64,000 nt of DNA. It comes from Microbacterium terrisoli. Lineage in GTDB: Bacteria; Actinomycetota; Actinomycetes; Actinomycetales; Microbacteriaceae. The translations under genes and the position numbers were made by a program. The stretch's first letter is position 1. Each line of letters opens with the position of its first letter. The notes below the pieces were generated by a model. The model saw nothing but the letters and a program-made list of their open reading frames with translations. It did not search any database and was not told the DNA's origin. The stretch covers positions 744,001-808,000 of the forward strand of contig NZ_CP133019.1 of the NCBI RefSeq assembly GCF_030866805.1. Reading direction: 5' to 3'. Below are positions 17,800 through 26,702 of this stretch, one piece after another.

Positions 17800-18830
17800 T
17801 CCGTCGCACGCCGGGCGTGCCGCAGCAGTGTGACCGGCAACTCGAGCTCGCGGGGCGCCGCGTCGCCGGCACCCTCGAGGCGGTCCAGGAGCAGGGCCGC
17901 CGCACGCCGGCCCAACTCACGAGGGTCATGCGCGATTACGCCCACGGGCACGGGCATGAGACCGGACAGCTCGAAGTCGTCGAAGCTCATCAGCTCCGGC
18001 ATATCGAAGGCCCGACGCCCCGCGCTGCTGATCTGACGCCCGATCTCGGTCACCGCGCCGATCGTGTTGCGGTTGTTCGCGCAGAAGACCGCCGTCGGCG
18101 GGTCGTCGAGCTCGAGCAGCGCTTGCATCGCCCGTGCGGCCTGTTCAACCTCCTGCTGCCCTTCCGGGACGAGCCGTGGGTCCAGCTCGATACCGTGCTC
18201 CCGGTGTGCTCGCACGAATCCGCGATAGCGGCGCTCGCCGGTGAAGATGCGGCGGATGTTGCCGAGATAGGCGATGCGGGTGTGCCCGGCCTCCAGGAGC
18301 GCGCTCGTGCCTCGGAGGGCACCGCCCTCATCGTCGAGCACGACGCTGTCGGCGACCAGGCCCGCCACGCGACGGGAGGCCAGCACGACGGGCACGCCGC
18401 TGTGCCGGGCGTGCTCGAGGTGGTCGCTGCTCACACCGGTGGGCACCACGATCAGGCCCTCCACGCGGCGTCCCAGGAAGTCGCCCACCAACTGCGCCTC
18501 GCGCACGGGGTCCTCCGCGGTGTTGCCGAGTAGGATGCGGCGCCCCGTCCGCGCGGCCTCCTCCTCGACGCCCAGCGCGAACGTGCTGTAGTACGGGTTG
18601 GCGATGTTCGTGATCGCGACGCCGATGAGCCCGCTGGGCTGGCCCGGGCGGATGCTGCGCGCGTTCTCATCGCGGTGGTATCCGAGCTCCGCGACCGCGG
18701 CGAGAACACGCTCCTGGAGCTCGGGTGTGACATTGACGCCGCCCGCGAGTGTGCGCGACACGGTCATCGGGCTGACGCCCGCTCGTACGGCGACCTCCTT
18801 GACGGTGGGGCGCCGGCGCTGGCTGCTCAT
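17796..18830 (-). CDS. LacI-family transcriptional regulator
   Basis: This 344-residue protein has an N-terminal helix-turn-helix (T-V-K-E-V-A-V-R-A-G-V-S-P-M-T-V-S-R-T-L, about residues 9-28) followed by the hinge and a periplasmic-binding-protein-like effector domain. It most likely represses the ROK-manA-GH2 operon directly downstream, whose operator begins 16 bp beyond its stop codon, and perhaps the transporter operon at 550, which carries a similar site. An operator-like site upstream of its own gene suggests autoregulation. The inducer is not readable; mannose, mannobiose or a phosphorylated form would fit the regulon. The ATG at 18830 has only a weak ribosome-binding site. Confidence 0.9.
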   Translation of the reverse strand: MSSQRRRPTVKEVAVRAGVSPMTVSRTLAGGVNVTPELQERVLAAVAELGYHRDENARSIRPGQPSGLIGVAITNIANPYYSTFALGVEEEAARTGRRILLGNTAEDPVREAQLVGDFLGRRVEGLIVVPTGVSSDHLEHARHSGVPVVLASRRVAGLVADSVVLDDEGGALRGTSALLEAGHTRIAYLGNIRRIFTGERRYRGFVRAHREHGIELDPRLVPEGQQEVEQAARAMQALLELDDPPTAVFCANNRNTIGAVTEIGRQISSAGRRAFDMPELMSFDDFELSGLMPVPVGVIAHDPRELGRRAAALLLDRLEGAGDAAPRELELPVTLLRHARRATD

Positions 18831-18862
18831 CTGCAGACCGTTCCTCGTTCTGGGCTCGTTCC

Positions 18863-18876
18863 GGGGAACGCTATCA
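18863..18876 (-). promoter_or_regulatory. LacI-type operator upstream of the LacI-family gene
   Basis: On the minus strand this reads TGATAGCGTTCCCC, which matches the left half and CG centre of the LacI consensus. It lies 33 bp upstream of the regulator's ATG in the 58-bp gap from the methyltransferase gene, so autoregulation is likely. No clear -10 box could be picked out. Confidence 0.5.
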
Positions 18877-18888
18877 CCGACGGCGATC

Positions 18889-20079
18889 TCACCCGACGCG
18901 ATCCGCGAGGATCGCGCGGTGACGATCGCCGATCCTCGTGAGGATCAGGGTCGCCGACCTGTCGCCGCGCAGCGTCAGCCGACGGCGGAACGCGGCGGGG
19001 TCGAGGTCCATGCCGCGCTTCTTGACCTCCAGGGCACCGATGCCGTGGGCGCGCAGCACAGCGCTGACGGCCTTGACGTTCGCGGGCATCGTCTCGCGCA
19101 CCCTGAACGACTGCACGAACGGGCTCGTCACGGCCGCGTCGCCGGTGATGTACGCGATGCGGGGATCGAGCATGCCGCCCTCCAGTTGCCGGGCGACCTC
19201 GCCGACCAGCCGGGCGCGGATGACGGCGCCGTCGGGCTCGTGAAGGTACGCCCCCAGCGCTCGCACCTCGGCGTCGGGCGCGTCGCCCTCGGCGGTGAGC
19301 TCGTGCACGTCTGGCCCGCGCAGCACGAGCGCCGACCGGCGCACCCCCGGGCGAGCCAACGCGCCGCTCCACACGACGAGCTCGACGACCGTGCCGTCGG
19401 CACCGACCCACTGCGTCTCGGCGTCGGCCGGCAGCCCATCGCGGTCATGGCCGGGCCCCAGCTTGATGCCGGCCGGGATCGCCGCCGCGGTCCGGAAGAC
19501 CCACTCCAGCGGGGGAGAGTAGTCGTCGGGGCCGACGCGGCGAGTGTCCCCGTGCCCGGCCGTGCGACGGGCGGGATCCAGCCACACGGCGTCGACGCCG
19601 GAGAGGTCGGCCGCCTCGGCTCGCGCATGCCGCACGGTGACAGTGTCGGCGAACGCGGCGAGATTATAGGCGGCGATCGCGGCGGTCACCTCGTCGGCAT
19701 CGACGGCGCTGACCCGCAGTCCGGCACCGGCGAACGCGAGGGCGTCGCCGCCGATGCCGCACCCGAGGTCGGCGACGTGCGAGATCCCCGCGGTGCGCAG
19801 ACGGGAGGCGTGGTGTGCGGCGACAGGCAGTCGCGTTGCCTGTTCCAGGCCCGCGCGGGTGAACAGCATCCTCCCGGCGAACTCCCCGAACTTGACGGTC
19901 GCCTTCGCCCGCAGATGCGCTTGACCGACCACCGCCGATGTGAGCTCGGGGGAGTGCCCGGCCGCGCGAAGACGGGAGACGGCGCGAGCGACGTCGGCGG
20001 TGTTCATGATCGGTTCGAGCTGGTCGAGCAGGCTCAGCCCAGCCGGGGTGAGCAGCGCGGTGAGCTCGGCGATGTCCAT
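18889..20079 (-). CDS. THUMP-like class I SAM-dependent methyltransferase
   Basis: This 396-residue protein carries an S-adenosylmethionine site D-L-G-C-G-I-G-G-D-A-L-A-F near residues 104-116, with V-D-A-D as the second binding strand and W-L-D-P-A-R-R as the catalytic-loop region. The C-terminal part (K-V-K-K-R-G-M-D-L-type segment) resembles the THUMP-like domain of actinobacterial proteins of this length, which implies an RNA substrate. The N-terminal about 95 residues are helical. It is transcribed away from groES, with the CIRCE element between them, and looks like part of the ancestral chromosome rather than of the flanking sugar clusters. Confidence 0.82.
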   Translation of the reverse strand: MDIAELTALLTPAGLSLLDQLEPIMNTADVARAVSRLRAAGHSPELTSAVVGQAHLRAKATVKFGEFAGRMLFTRAGLEQATRLPVAAHHASRLRTAGISHVADLGCGIGGDALAFAGAGLRVSAVDADEVTAAIAAYNLAAFADTVTVRHARAEAADLSGVDAVWLDPARRTAGHGDTRRVGPDDYSPPLEWVFRTAAAIPAGIKLGPGHDRDGLPADAETQWVGADGTVVELVVWSGALARPGVRRSALVLRGPDVHELTAEGDAPDAEVRALGAYLHEPDGAVIRARLVGEVARQLEGGMLDPRIAYITGDAAVTSPFVQSFRVRETMPANVKAVSAVLRAHGIGALEVKKRGMDLDPAAFRRRLTLRGDRSATLILTRIGDRHRAILADRVG

Positions 20080-20104
20080 CCTCCCAGCCTATGGGAGGCA
20101 AGAG

Positions 20105-20131
20105 TTGGCACTCGCGTTGCGAGAGTGCCAA
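20105..20131. promoter_or_regulatory. CIRCE element 1 (HrcA operator), present only at the left groES copy
   Basis: TTGGCACTC and GAGTGCCAA form a perfect 9-bp inverted repeat with a 9-bp spacer, the canonical CIRCE layout bound by the heat-shock repressor HrcA. It lies just outside the duplicated segment, so the right groES copy lacks it. Confidence 0.9.
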
Positions 20132-20146
20132 CACAGCGCCTAAACT
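20117..20146 (+). promoter_or_regulatory. Putative groES promoter between the two CIRCE elements
   Basis: TTGCGA (20117-20122) and TAAACT (20141-20146) are 18 bp apart. The -35 box overlaps CIRCE 1 and the start point would lie within CIRCE 2, as expected for double HrcA control. Only the -10 half is inside the duplicated segment. Confidence 0.5.
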
Positions 20147-20150
20147 GGTG

Positions 20151-20177
20151 TCAGCACTCGACACGTCAGAGTGCTAA
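20151..20177. promoter_or_regulatory. CIRCE element 2 (left copy)
   Basis: TCAGCACTC and GAGTGCTAA are separated by 9 bp, with one mismatch from a perfect inverted repeat. It lies in the transcribed leader of groES and recurs at 26748-26774. Confidence 0.88.
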
Positions 20178-20229
20178 CGAGTCTTTCAGTCTCAACTCGG
20201 TAGTTCACACACACAGGAAGAGGTAGACA

Positions 20230-20526
20230 GTGTCGGTTTCCATCAAGCCGCTCGAGGACCGCATCGTCATCAAGCAGGTCGAGGCCGAACAGACCACTGC
20301 GAGTGGCCTGGTCATCCCCGACACCGCGAAGGAGAAGCCCCAGGAGGGCGAGGTCGTCGCGGTGGGCCCCGGCCGCATCGACGACAACGGCAACCGTGTT
20401 CCGCTCGACGTCGCCGTGGGCGACCGCGTGCTGTACAGCAAGTACGGCGGGACCGAGGTCAAGTTCGGCGCCGACGAGTACCTCGTCCTGTCGGCGCGTG
20501 ACGTCCTGGCGGTCGTCGTCCGCTGA
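20230..20526 (+). CDS. groES: Co-chaperonin GroES (left copy)
   Basis: This 98-residue protein is the 10-kDa chaperonin lid: I-K-P-L-E-D-R-I-V near the start, T-A-S-G-L-V-I-P-D in the mobile loop that contacts GroEL, and [12 protein letters not shown] and D-E-Y-L-V-L in the beta core. It starts at GTG, preceded by AGGAAGAGG. It is controlled by two CIRCE elements and ends in a TTCG-loop terminator. No groEL lies next to it, as is normal for the second chaperonin locus of actinobacteria. A DNA-identical copy lies at 26827-27123. This left copy keeps the full upstream control region and is probably the original one. Confidence 0.97.
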   Translation: MSVSIKPLEDRIVIKQVEAEQTTASGLVIPDTAKEKPQEGEVVAVGPGRIDDNGNRVPLDVAVGDRVLYSKYGGTEVKFGADEYLVLSARDVLAVVVR

Positions 20527-20540
20527 CGTCGGCTGTTTCG

Positions 20541-20570
20541 GAGGCCCGGATGCTTCGGCATCCGGGCCTT
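20541..20570 (+). terminator. groES terminator (left copy)
   Basis: GGCCCGGATGC and GCATCCGGGCC pair around a TTCG tetraloop, 16 bases after the groES stop and followed by TT. Its bidirectional stem may also end leftward transcripts of the GH1 operon. Confidence 0.85.
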
Positions 20571-20628
20571 CGCCGTCTGAAAGGTCGCGCCGAGATGGCC
20601 TGAATCGCATGGAGGCCGGCGCGCGGGC

Positions 20629-22038
20629 TCACCCGAAGGCGCCGAGGCTGTCCACGACCTGACCGATGGGGCGCTTGTGGTCCCACTCCACGAGGTGTCC
20701 GGCCCGCACGATCTCCGCGTAGTACCGCGCCGAGTCCTTCACGATCCGGTCGCCGGTGCGGTAGTCGACGTACACCAGCCCGAACCGCGGCCGGTAGCCG
20801 AGCGCCCACTCGAAGTTGTCCAGTAATGACCAGTGCATGTATCCCACCACAGGCGCGCCCTGCGCCAGCGCGTCGCGAACGGCCTGCAGATGCATGCGTA
20901 GGTACCGGATCCGACGCACGTCGTGGACGCGCCCGTCATGCGTGGGGGAGTCGCCGTAGATCGCGCCGTTCTCGGTGATCATCAGAGGGACGCCCGGGTA
21001 ATCGTGGTGCAGTCGCAAGAGCAGCTCGGTCAGGGACTCCGGCACGATTTCGGTGCCCTCGTCGGTGCGTGCCGCAGACGGGTCGGCGACGACCTGCCAG
21101 GGGAACGGCCGATCAGGGCCGATCGGCGCGGCCTGCATCACCCGGTGCGTGTAGTAGTTCACGGCGAGGAAATCGCTGCGCCCGGCGATGCGTGACTCGT
21201 CCCCGTCTCGGATGACCTCGTCCAGATTGCGTCCGAGCGCCCGCTCCCAGTGCGCGCGCATGTCGGGCGGGTAGCCGCGACCGAGCAGCGGTTCGAGAAA
21301 CCAGCGGTTGACGTAGCCGTCGGAGCCGCGGGCGGCCTCCACATCGGCGGGGTCGCTGCTGGCCGGAATGCACGGCAGGAGGTTCAATGCGGCGCCGATC
21401 CTGCCCGTCGTATGCGTGCGCATGGCGTCGGTGGCCGCGCCGTGGGCGAGCAGGAGGTGGTGCCCGGCGGCGAGGGCCGCGCCCAGGTCACGCACTCCCG
21501 GGGCGTGCAGGCCGAGCTGGTAGCCCAGCAGCTGGATGATCCACGGCTCATTCTGGGTGATCCACCACGGCACGCGGTCGCCCAGGCGTTCGGCTGCGGT
21601 ATCCGCGTACTCGGCGAACGCGTCCACGGTGCGGCGTGCGGCCCACCCGCCGCACGCCATCAGCGCCGACGGCATGTCCCAGTGGTTCAGCGTCACCACC
21701 GGGGTGATCCCGCGCTCGAGCAGGGCGTCGACGATTCTCTCATAGTGGTCCAGGCCCCGCTGTTCCACGGCACCGGTGCCCTCCGGCATGATGCGCGACC
21801 AGGCCAGCGAGAAGCGGTAGGCGCCGAGGTTCAGCTGCTCGAGAAGCGCGATGTCCTCCGGCCAGCGACGATATGAGTCGCACGCCACCGAGGCATCCCC
21901 GCCTCCCTCGATCGCGCCGGGTCGGTCGGCGAAGTCCTCCCAGACCGACCGTCCTCGGCCGTCGACGTCGAACGAGCCCTCGGTCTGATAGGCACTGGTG
22001 GCCGCGCCCCAGAGGAATCCGTCGGAGAAGTCGCTCAT
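20629..22038 (-). CDS. GH1 beta-glucosidase-type glycoside hydrolase
   Basis: This 469-residue cytoplasmic TIM-barrel enzyme has the family-1 signatures: F-L-W-G-A-A-T-S-A-Y-Q-T-E-G at the N-terminus, acid/base Glu164 in T-Q-N-E-P-W and nucleophile Glu356 in I-T-E-N-G. Length and motifs are standard for beta-glucosidases, though beta-galactosidase, beta-fucosidase or beta-mannosidase activity cannot be excluded. It is the last gene of a leftward operon: its ATG overlaps the stop of the isomerase/epimerase gene (ATGA). The gene lies wholly inside the segment bounded by the two groES repeats. Confidence 0.92.
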   Translation of the reverse strand: MSDFSDGFLWGAATSAYQTEGSFDVDGRGRSVWEDFADRPGAIEGGGDASVACDSYRRWPEDIALLEQLNLGAYRFSLAWSRIMPEGTGAVEQRGLDHYERIVDALLERGITPVVTLNHWDMPSALMACGGWAARRTVDAFAEYADTAAERLGDRVPWWITQNEPWIIQLLGYQLGLHAPGVRDLGAALAAGHHLLLAHGAATDAMRTHTTGRIGAALNLLPCIPASSDPADVEAARGSDGYVNRWFLEPLLGRGYPPDMRAHWERALGRNLDEVIRDGDESRIAGRSDFLAVNYYTHRVMQAAPIGPDRPFPWQVVADPSAARTDEGTEIVPESLTELLLRLHHDYPGVPLMITENGAIYGDSPTHDGRVHDVRRIRYLRMHLQAVRDALAQGAPVVGYMHWSLLDNFEWALGYRPRFGLVYVDYRTGDRIVKDSARYYAEIVRAGHLVEWDHKRPIGQVVDSLGAFG

Positions 22039-22847
22039 CTCGTCTCCTGTCCGGAGCCCGTGCCGACCGCTTCGCGCAGGAGCGTCGCCGATGCCCGCAC
22101 GGCCTCGACCATCCCCATCCGCGGCGTCATGGTGTCGGGATGCCAGAGCTCCAACGTCAGCCAGCCCTCGTACCCGTCGAGCGCCGCCAGCAAACCGGCG
22201 AGATCGAGCTCGCCCTCGGCCAGCACGTCGGTCGGCACCGGTCCGGACTGATTGCGCAGATGCACCGCGAGCACCCGTAGGGCGTGCTCGCGAGCCCAGG
22301 CGACCGGATCGTGACCGGCAGCAATCGCCCAGGCGGTGTCGATGCAGAGGCCGACTGCGTCATCGGAATGCACGATGACCGACTCCAGATCCTGCGCGGC
22401 CCTGTCGTAGCGGTCGGCGTGGTTGTGCAGCGCGATGCGCAGACCGAGCGGTGCGACCAGGTCGGCGATCCGGCTGAGGTTCTCGCCCTGACGCACCACC
22501 TCGGAAGGCGTCTTCGGCTCGGCGGGTCCACCACCGCGTGCGTCGGCATTGAGCACGAGCACCCGTCCGCCGGCAGCCGCCAGTCGCTGCGCGACCGGCA
22601 GCACTCGTTCCTGCACGTCGAGCTCGGCGAATCGTGGCGTCAACGGCATGCCGATGTATGACGCCGACACACGCAGGCCCAACCGGTCGAGGATCGCGCG
22701 CTTGGTGAGCGTCGGATCGGTCTCCACCGCCTCCACGCCCGAGCGTGCGCAGGCGCCGTAGAGGGAATCCCAGTCCCAGTCGATCCCGTCGCGGGCGAAG
22801 CGCTCCATCCAGCCGTAGAGCGCCGTCGCGATCCCGGCGGGCCTCAT
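22035..22847 (-). CDS. Sugar isomerase/epimerase, xylose-isomerase-like TIM barrel
   Basis: This 270-residue protein has the pattern of the AP-endonuclease-2 / xylose-isomerase-like barrel family: A-L-H-N-H-A-D-R on one strand, C-I-D-T-A-W-A on the next, V-H-L-R-N-Q as a metal-ligand strand and L-T-L-E-L-W near the end. Such proteins isomerise or epimerise sugars or inositol derivatives using a divalent metal. ATGA overlaps link it to the Gfo/Idh/MocA oxidoreductase before it and the GH1 enzyme after it. The oxidoreductase-isomerase pairing is typical of pathways that process an oxidised (keto) sugar, but the substrate is unknown. Confidence 0.82.
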   Translation of the reverse strand: MRPAGIATALYGWMERFARDGIDWDWDSLYGACARSGVEAVETDPTLTKRAILDRLGLRVSASYIGMPLTPRFAELDVQERVLPVAQRLAAAGGRVLVLNADARGGGPAEPKTPSEVVRQGENLSRIADLVAPLGLRIALHNHADRYDRAAQDLESVIVHSDDAVGLCIDTAWAIAAGHDPVAWAREHALRVLAVHLRNQSGPVPTDVLAEGELDLAGLLAALDGYEGWLTLELWHPDTMTPRMGMVEAVRASATLLREAVGTGSGQETR

Positions 22848-23920
22848 CGCGATACCTCGATCGTCTGCATGGCGCCGGTGTGTGCGGCGCGGTAGATCGC
22901 CTGCAGCACCTGGAACTCCGCGAGGACTGCGGCGCCCAGCACTGCGGCTGACGGGCGGCCGCGCAGGGCGTCGACGAAGGAGACCAGCGGCCTCTCCAGG
23001 ATCGACACGTCCGAGCGCGGGGGCAGCTCGACCTCGCGCTCCACCACGACGCCGCCGACATCAGCGCGCAAGAAGACCGGCTGGTGCGAGTCGAAGGGTG
23101 CCCAGTGCACGGCGGCGAGCGTGCCGGACAGCTGCGCGTGTGCGCTCTCGGTGGCGTGCGTTCCCGTCGCCCGCCCGAACGAGACCGGCAGCATGGAGCC
23201 GTCCGTGCGCGTGATCCGCAGTGCCGCCCCGGCATCCGTCTCGATGTCGAAGACCACGTCCTCGGGATCGGCGCCGGTGCGCGGCCGGGCGATCCACGCG
23301 TCACGCACCTCGACGCGCACCGGGTCGAGCAGGTCGAACAACGTCGAGACGTCGTAGGGGCCCCAGTCCATGATCACGCCCCCGCCGCTGCGCGACGAGT
23401 CCAGGAACCAGCGGCTCTGTGGCTGGTACTCGATGCCGGCGCGGCTGCGCGCCCACCTTGTGACGAAGGTCATCGCGTAGACCTCGCCCAGCACTCCGTC
23501 GCTGAGCATCTTCTTGACTGCCTCGGTATGCGGAAGTCCACGGAAGCGGGTGCTGCACACGCCCAGCATCCGCCCGGCGCGTTCACCTGCCTGCACGAGC
23601 TCCTCGGCCTGCGCGCCGTCCATCGCGAACGGCTTCTCGCACAGCACGTGACGCCCCGAGCGGAGGGCGGCCAGCGTGGGCCCGGCGTGCGCAGCCGGCG
23701 GTGTGGCCACCACGACCACGTCGTCGTCGCGCGCAGGCCTGGCCGCCAGCATCTCCTCGGCCGAGCGGTAGGCGGTCGCCTCCGGGTGTGCGGCGGTGAA
23801 CCCTTGCAGCGCCGCCGTCGAGGGGTCTGCCACGTGCAGCTCGACCTCCTCGTCCAACCGTGCGGATGCCGCCGCGTGCGTGCGCGCGATCACTCCCGCT
23901 CCTACTAGATACAGTCGCAT
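22844..23920 (-). CDS. Gfo/Idh/MocA-family NAD(P)-dependent oxidoreductase
   Basis: This 358-residue protein starts with a Rossmann motif (L-V-G-A-G-V-I-A-R-T-H), has the G-R-H-V-L-C-E-K-P-F-A motif with its catalytic lysine near residue 96, and a C-terminal alpha/beta domain with G-G-G-V-I-M-D-W-G-P-Y-D, where the Asp replaces the commoner His-containing D-x-G-x-H. It would oxidise or reduce a sugar or inositol hydroxyl. The ATG at 23920 has a good GAAGGAGAAG site. It overlaps the next gene by ATGA and is the first gene of this three-gene operon, so regulation should lie in 23921-24092. Confidence 0.88.
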   Translation of the reverse strand: MRLYLVGAGVIARTHAAASARLDEEVELHVADPSTAALQGFTAAHPEATAYRSAEEMLAARPARDDDVVVVATPPAAHAGPTLAALRSGRHVLCEKPFAMDGAQAEELVQAGERAGRMLGVCSTRFRGLPHTEAVKKMLSDGVLGEVYAMTFVTRWARSRAGIEYQPQSRWFLDSSRSGGGVIMDWGPYDVSTLFDLLDPVRVEVRDAWIARPRTGADPEDVVFDIETDAGAALRITRTDGSMLPVSFGRATGTHATESAHAQLSGTLAAVHWAPFDSHQPVFLRADVGGVVVEREVELPPRSDVSILERPLVSFVDALRGRPSAAVLGAAVLAEFQVLQAIYRAAHTGAMQTIEVSR

Positions 23921-24092
23921 CTCTTCTCCTTCGTCGCGCTGATGTTCACAGCGTCGTGTTCAGTGGTGCCATACGGATCAGCCGGGTCGTGCTCGTGGTG
24001 GGTGCCCAGGCGCTCGGCAAGCCAGCGCTCGTCTTCGGGTGAAGCGCTTACGCGAAGGATGCTGATGCATGTCTCGGCCGACGGGCGCACGA
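23921..24092 (-). other. 172-bp gap with a LacI-type operator upstream of the oxidoreductase operon
   Basis: The stretch separates the GH2 gene from the oxidoreductase gene. It contains TGAAGCGCTTAC at 24040-24051, a palindromic AAGCGCTT core seen in LacI-family operators, about 120 bp upstream of the oxidoreductase start. A leftward open frame of 85 codons (24162-23905) crosses the gap and overlaps both neighbours. It shows no recognisable family, has no convincing start and covers the operator, so I treat it as non-coding or a gene remnant. Confidence 0.4.
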
Positions 24093-26681
24093 TCAGCTCC
24101 CTGGCGTCCGGTTCCGTGTCCGCGTTCCGGTGGCGTGCATGGTGAGGGGCGTGAAGTTCCATGCATCGAGGACGAGTGCGCGCGCAACGGGTTCCACCCG
24201 GCTCCAGCGCGCGGTCAGCTCGCGAGTCTCTCCCGGCATCATCGGGCGCGGGTCGTCGCGGACGATGACGCTGCCGGCGGCGCCCCAGGGTCGGGCATCG
24301 TGAATGACCGGACCGATGAGCGTGGGCCCGCCGACGTGGATGGCAATGATGCGCCAGAGATCGCCGTCTTCGTGCACACGCACGTCTAACTGGGTAGGTG
24401 CGGCGTCCAGCAGCGCGCCGAGGTCATCGCCGAGGACGGCCACGACGCGCTCGGTGTCGATCGGTGTGCCGTCGGCGGCACGCCACTGCGCCTCCCAGAC
24501 GACGATGCCGTCGGCCTCTGGCAGCGGGGTCTCCAACGTGGCGACGGCGACCGGCTCGGCGATCGCGTCGATGTCGCTGCAGGTCGTCTCGGCCACGATC
24601 GCACCGGCGACGTCGCGTAGCAGCAAATGAAGGCTGGTCCCGGCAGGGACACCGTCCTCCGCCCACAGCCAGGCCTGAGCGGTCAGCGTCCGCTGGCCGC
24701 CCCACGCCGAGCGTGGAGTGCGAATGCTCGCCCGCGTGCGTGCGAAGGCGCGCCGCGCGGCATGGAACGCCGGCTTGGCTTCGCCGGACCACTCCACCAC
24801 GCTCGTGCACCAGGCATTCGGGAAGCTCTCCGCGAGTTGCCATGGCAGCACCATGCTGCACCGCGGCCATCGCCGCCGGTCGGCTTCGATGGCGTACTGC
24901 AGCCCAGTTGCCTGCAGCCATTGGCTGGCCCGCTGCATCCGCCGCAGGTCGCCCAACCGTCCGCCGAAGGACTCCGAGACCAGCGTCGCGTTGTTCCACC
25001 ACTGGCCCAGATGCCGGTACACGGGATTGGACAGGTCTGCCGGCCAACGCTGCCCCTCTGGCACGACGGCGCGCAGTGAGCGCAGGCTGGCCATGCCCTC
25101 GACGCCGAACTCGGTATGCGCCAGACTCGTGCCCGCGTCAGCGAGGGTGTGCTGGTCGACCAGCCCCTGGTGCTCCCAGGGCCCGTGCACGTCGTGCTGA
25201 TCGTCGGGAGCGGCGGCGATCCTGTCCATTCGGTGGTGGAAGGTGGGCCCGGACGGGGACGTGGGCAGCCACGGGCGCCCGGGATCGACGTCGGCCAGGG
25301 CGCTGCGCATCGCCGCGAGCACCGGCGAGCGCGACTCGTCGAGCGGACCGGCGTCGTCTTCAAGCTCGTTGCCGCCGCACCACAGGAACAGGCTCGGATG
25401 CCGTGACAGCCGCGCGGCGGCGATCACCGTCTCCTCGACGGCCTGGGCGATGAAGTCGGCGTCGGTCGCAGGAGCGCTCGCGATCCCGGAGCTGGACTGG
25501 GCGAGCTCCTGCCAGACGAGGATCCCGCGTTGATCACAGGCGTCGTAGAAGTCGTCGGACTCGATAAGCCCGCCGCCCCACACTCGCAGAATTCGGGCTC
25601 CGGAATCAGCGACCAAGTCGAGCAGACGGGCGATGCGCGTGGCGGTCACGACACCGAACAGGAGGTCGGCCGGCGCCCAGTTCCAGCCGACGAGGGGCAG
25701 GGTCCTCCCGTTGACCTCGGCCGTGTAGCCGAGGGCGTTCGGAGGTGCTCCCGCGTTGGCCACGAGCCGTGCGTTTCGGAATCCGACCCGCAGCATCCTC
25801 TCGTCGTCGCCGATCGCGACCCGTAGATCATACAGGGCGTGCTCACCCAGGCCCGCCGGCCACCACAGCTGCACGTCGTGGACGGGAAGGCGCACATGCA
25901 CGGCGCCGTCCGTGACCGGCGCCGAGCCGGACGCGACCGTGCGTTCATCTCGGGATAGTTCGATGGTGATGACACCCGCTGCACCTACACCGATTCTCCC
26001 GTCGATGACGGCGTCAACGATCACCGTGCCGGTGCGGCCGTCGAGCTCAACCTCGGTGCGCGCGCGGACTGAGGCCAGGCCGACATGCCCGATGATCAGG
26101 CGAACCGGCCGCCAGATCCCTTGGTGACGCATCCGCGGCGCGAAGTCCCAGCCGCTGCCCACACGCGGCGCGAGGGCTCGCACGCGGTCGGTGCGACCCA
26201 CCTGCGGCTCCGTGTCCAGCGCGGGTAGAACCACGACGGTCAGAGTGTGGCCGCCAGTCGCGAGCTCGCGCCGGTCGGCTCCACCCACTCGTAGCCGGAG
26301 CCGCCGGTGTAGCCCATCGATGGCCCCTACCTCGTGACCGTCCCAGAAGACGCGTCCGCCGGGGTCGATGCCGTCGAACTCGATCCAGACCGAATCGTCA
26401 TGTTCGAGCGGGGGCAGGTCGACATGACGCCGGTAGACCCAGTGCCGGTCGGCCACCCATTCCGCTTCGCGGCTGCGGCGACCGTGCCGCGGCTCTGCAA
26501 CCTCACCTGCGCGGACGAGGTCGTCCAATACAGCTCCGGGCACGTGGGCGGGCAACCACGCATCCGCATCGGCGGCCTTGGTCACGCTGTTGCGGCGGTC
26601 GATAAGCTTGTGGACGTACCACTGCCATGTGTCGCCCAGCGCCTCGCGCAACTGCCAGCCGCCGTCAAGACTTCGGAACAT
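24093..26681 (-). CDS. GH2 beta-mannosidase-like glycoside hydrolase (second paralogue)
   Basis: This 862-residue leftward protein has the same domain order as the enzyme at 12389-14932. The acid/base Glu439 sits in W-C-G-G-N-E-L-E and the nucleophile Glu524 in H-T-E-F-G-V-E-G; L-V-G-W-N-W-A-P-A-D marks the barrel entrance. It carries no signal peptide. The ATG at 26681 (M-F-R-S-L-D-G-G-W) is chosen because the protein aligns there with its paralogue; no clear Shine-Dalgarno sequence precedes it, so translation may be leaderless. A LacI-type operator lies 22 bp upstream. It is the right-most cassette gene, and its upstream region runs directly into the right groES repeat. Exact substrate is unknown. 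Confidence 0.88.
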   Translation of the reverse strand: MFRSLDGGWQLREALGDTWQWYVHKLIDRRNSVTKAADADAWLPAHVPGAVLDDLVRAGEVAEPRHGRRSREAEWVADRHWVYRRHVDLPPLEHDDSVWIEFDGIDPGGRVFWDGHEVGAIDGLHRRLRLRVGGADRRELATGGHTLTVVVLPALDTEPQVGRTDRVRALAPRVGSGWDFAPRMRHQGIWRPVRLIIGHVGLASVRARTEVELDGRTGTVIVDAVIDGRIGVGAAGVITIELSRDERTVASGSAPVTDGAVHVRLPVHDVQLWWPAGLGEHALYDLRVAIGDDERMLRVGFRNARLVANAGAPPNALGYTAEVNGRTLPLVGWNWAPADLLFGVVTATRIARLLDLVADSGARILRVWGGGLIESDDFYDACDQRGILVWQELAQSSSGIASAPATDADFIAQAVEETVIAAARLSRHPSLFLWCGGNELEDDAGPLDESRSPVLAAMRSALADVDPGRPWLPTSPSGPTFHHRMDRIAAAPDDQHDVHGPWEHQGLVDQHTLADAGTSLAHTEFGVEGMASLRSLRAVVPEGQRWPADLSNPVYRHLGQWWNNATLVSESFGGRLGDLRRMQRASQWLQATGLQYAIEADRRRWPRCSMVLPWQLAESFPNAWCTSVVEWSGEAKPAFHAARRAFARTRASIRTPRSAWGGQRTLTAQAWLWAEDGVPAGTSLHLLLRDVAGAIVAETTCSDIDAIAEPVAVATLETPLPEADGIVVWEAQWRAADGTPIDTERVVAVLGDDLGALLDAAPTQLDVRVHEDGDLWRIIAIHVGGPTLIGPVIHDARPWGAAGSVIVRDDPRPMMPGETRELTARWSRVEPVARALVLDAWNFTPLTMHATGTRTRNRTPGS

Positions 26682-26702
26682 GCACACAGTCTGACCCACT
26701 TG

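Larger units (their letters stand above)
20138..20576 (+). repeat. Left copy of a 439-bp exact direct repeat containing groES
   Basis: From GCCTAAACT through the post-groES hairpin to CGCCGT, this segment matches 26735-27173 at every base when the two are compared by eye; the offset is 6,597 bp. Identity stops abruptly on both sides. The repeat holds the -10 box, CIRCE 2, the 5' untranslated region, groES and the terminator. Confidence 0.93.

Noticed and set aside
23905..24162. Leftward 85-codon frame between GH2 and the oxidoreductase
   Set aside because: It overlaps genes at both ends, has no recognisable similarity or good start, and covers a likely operator. A gene remnant cannot be excluded.
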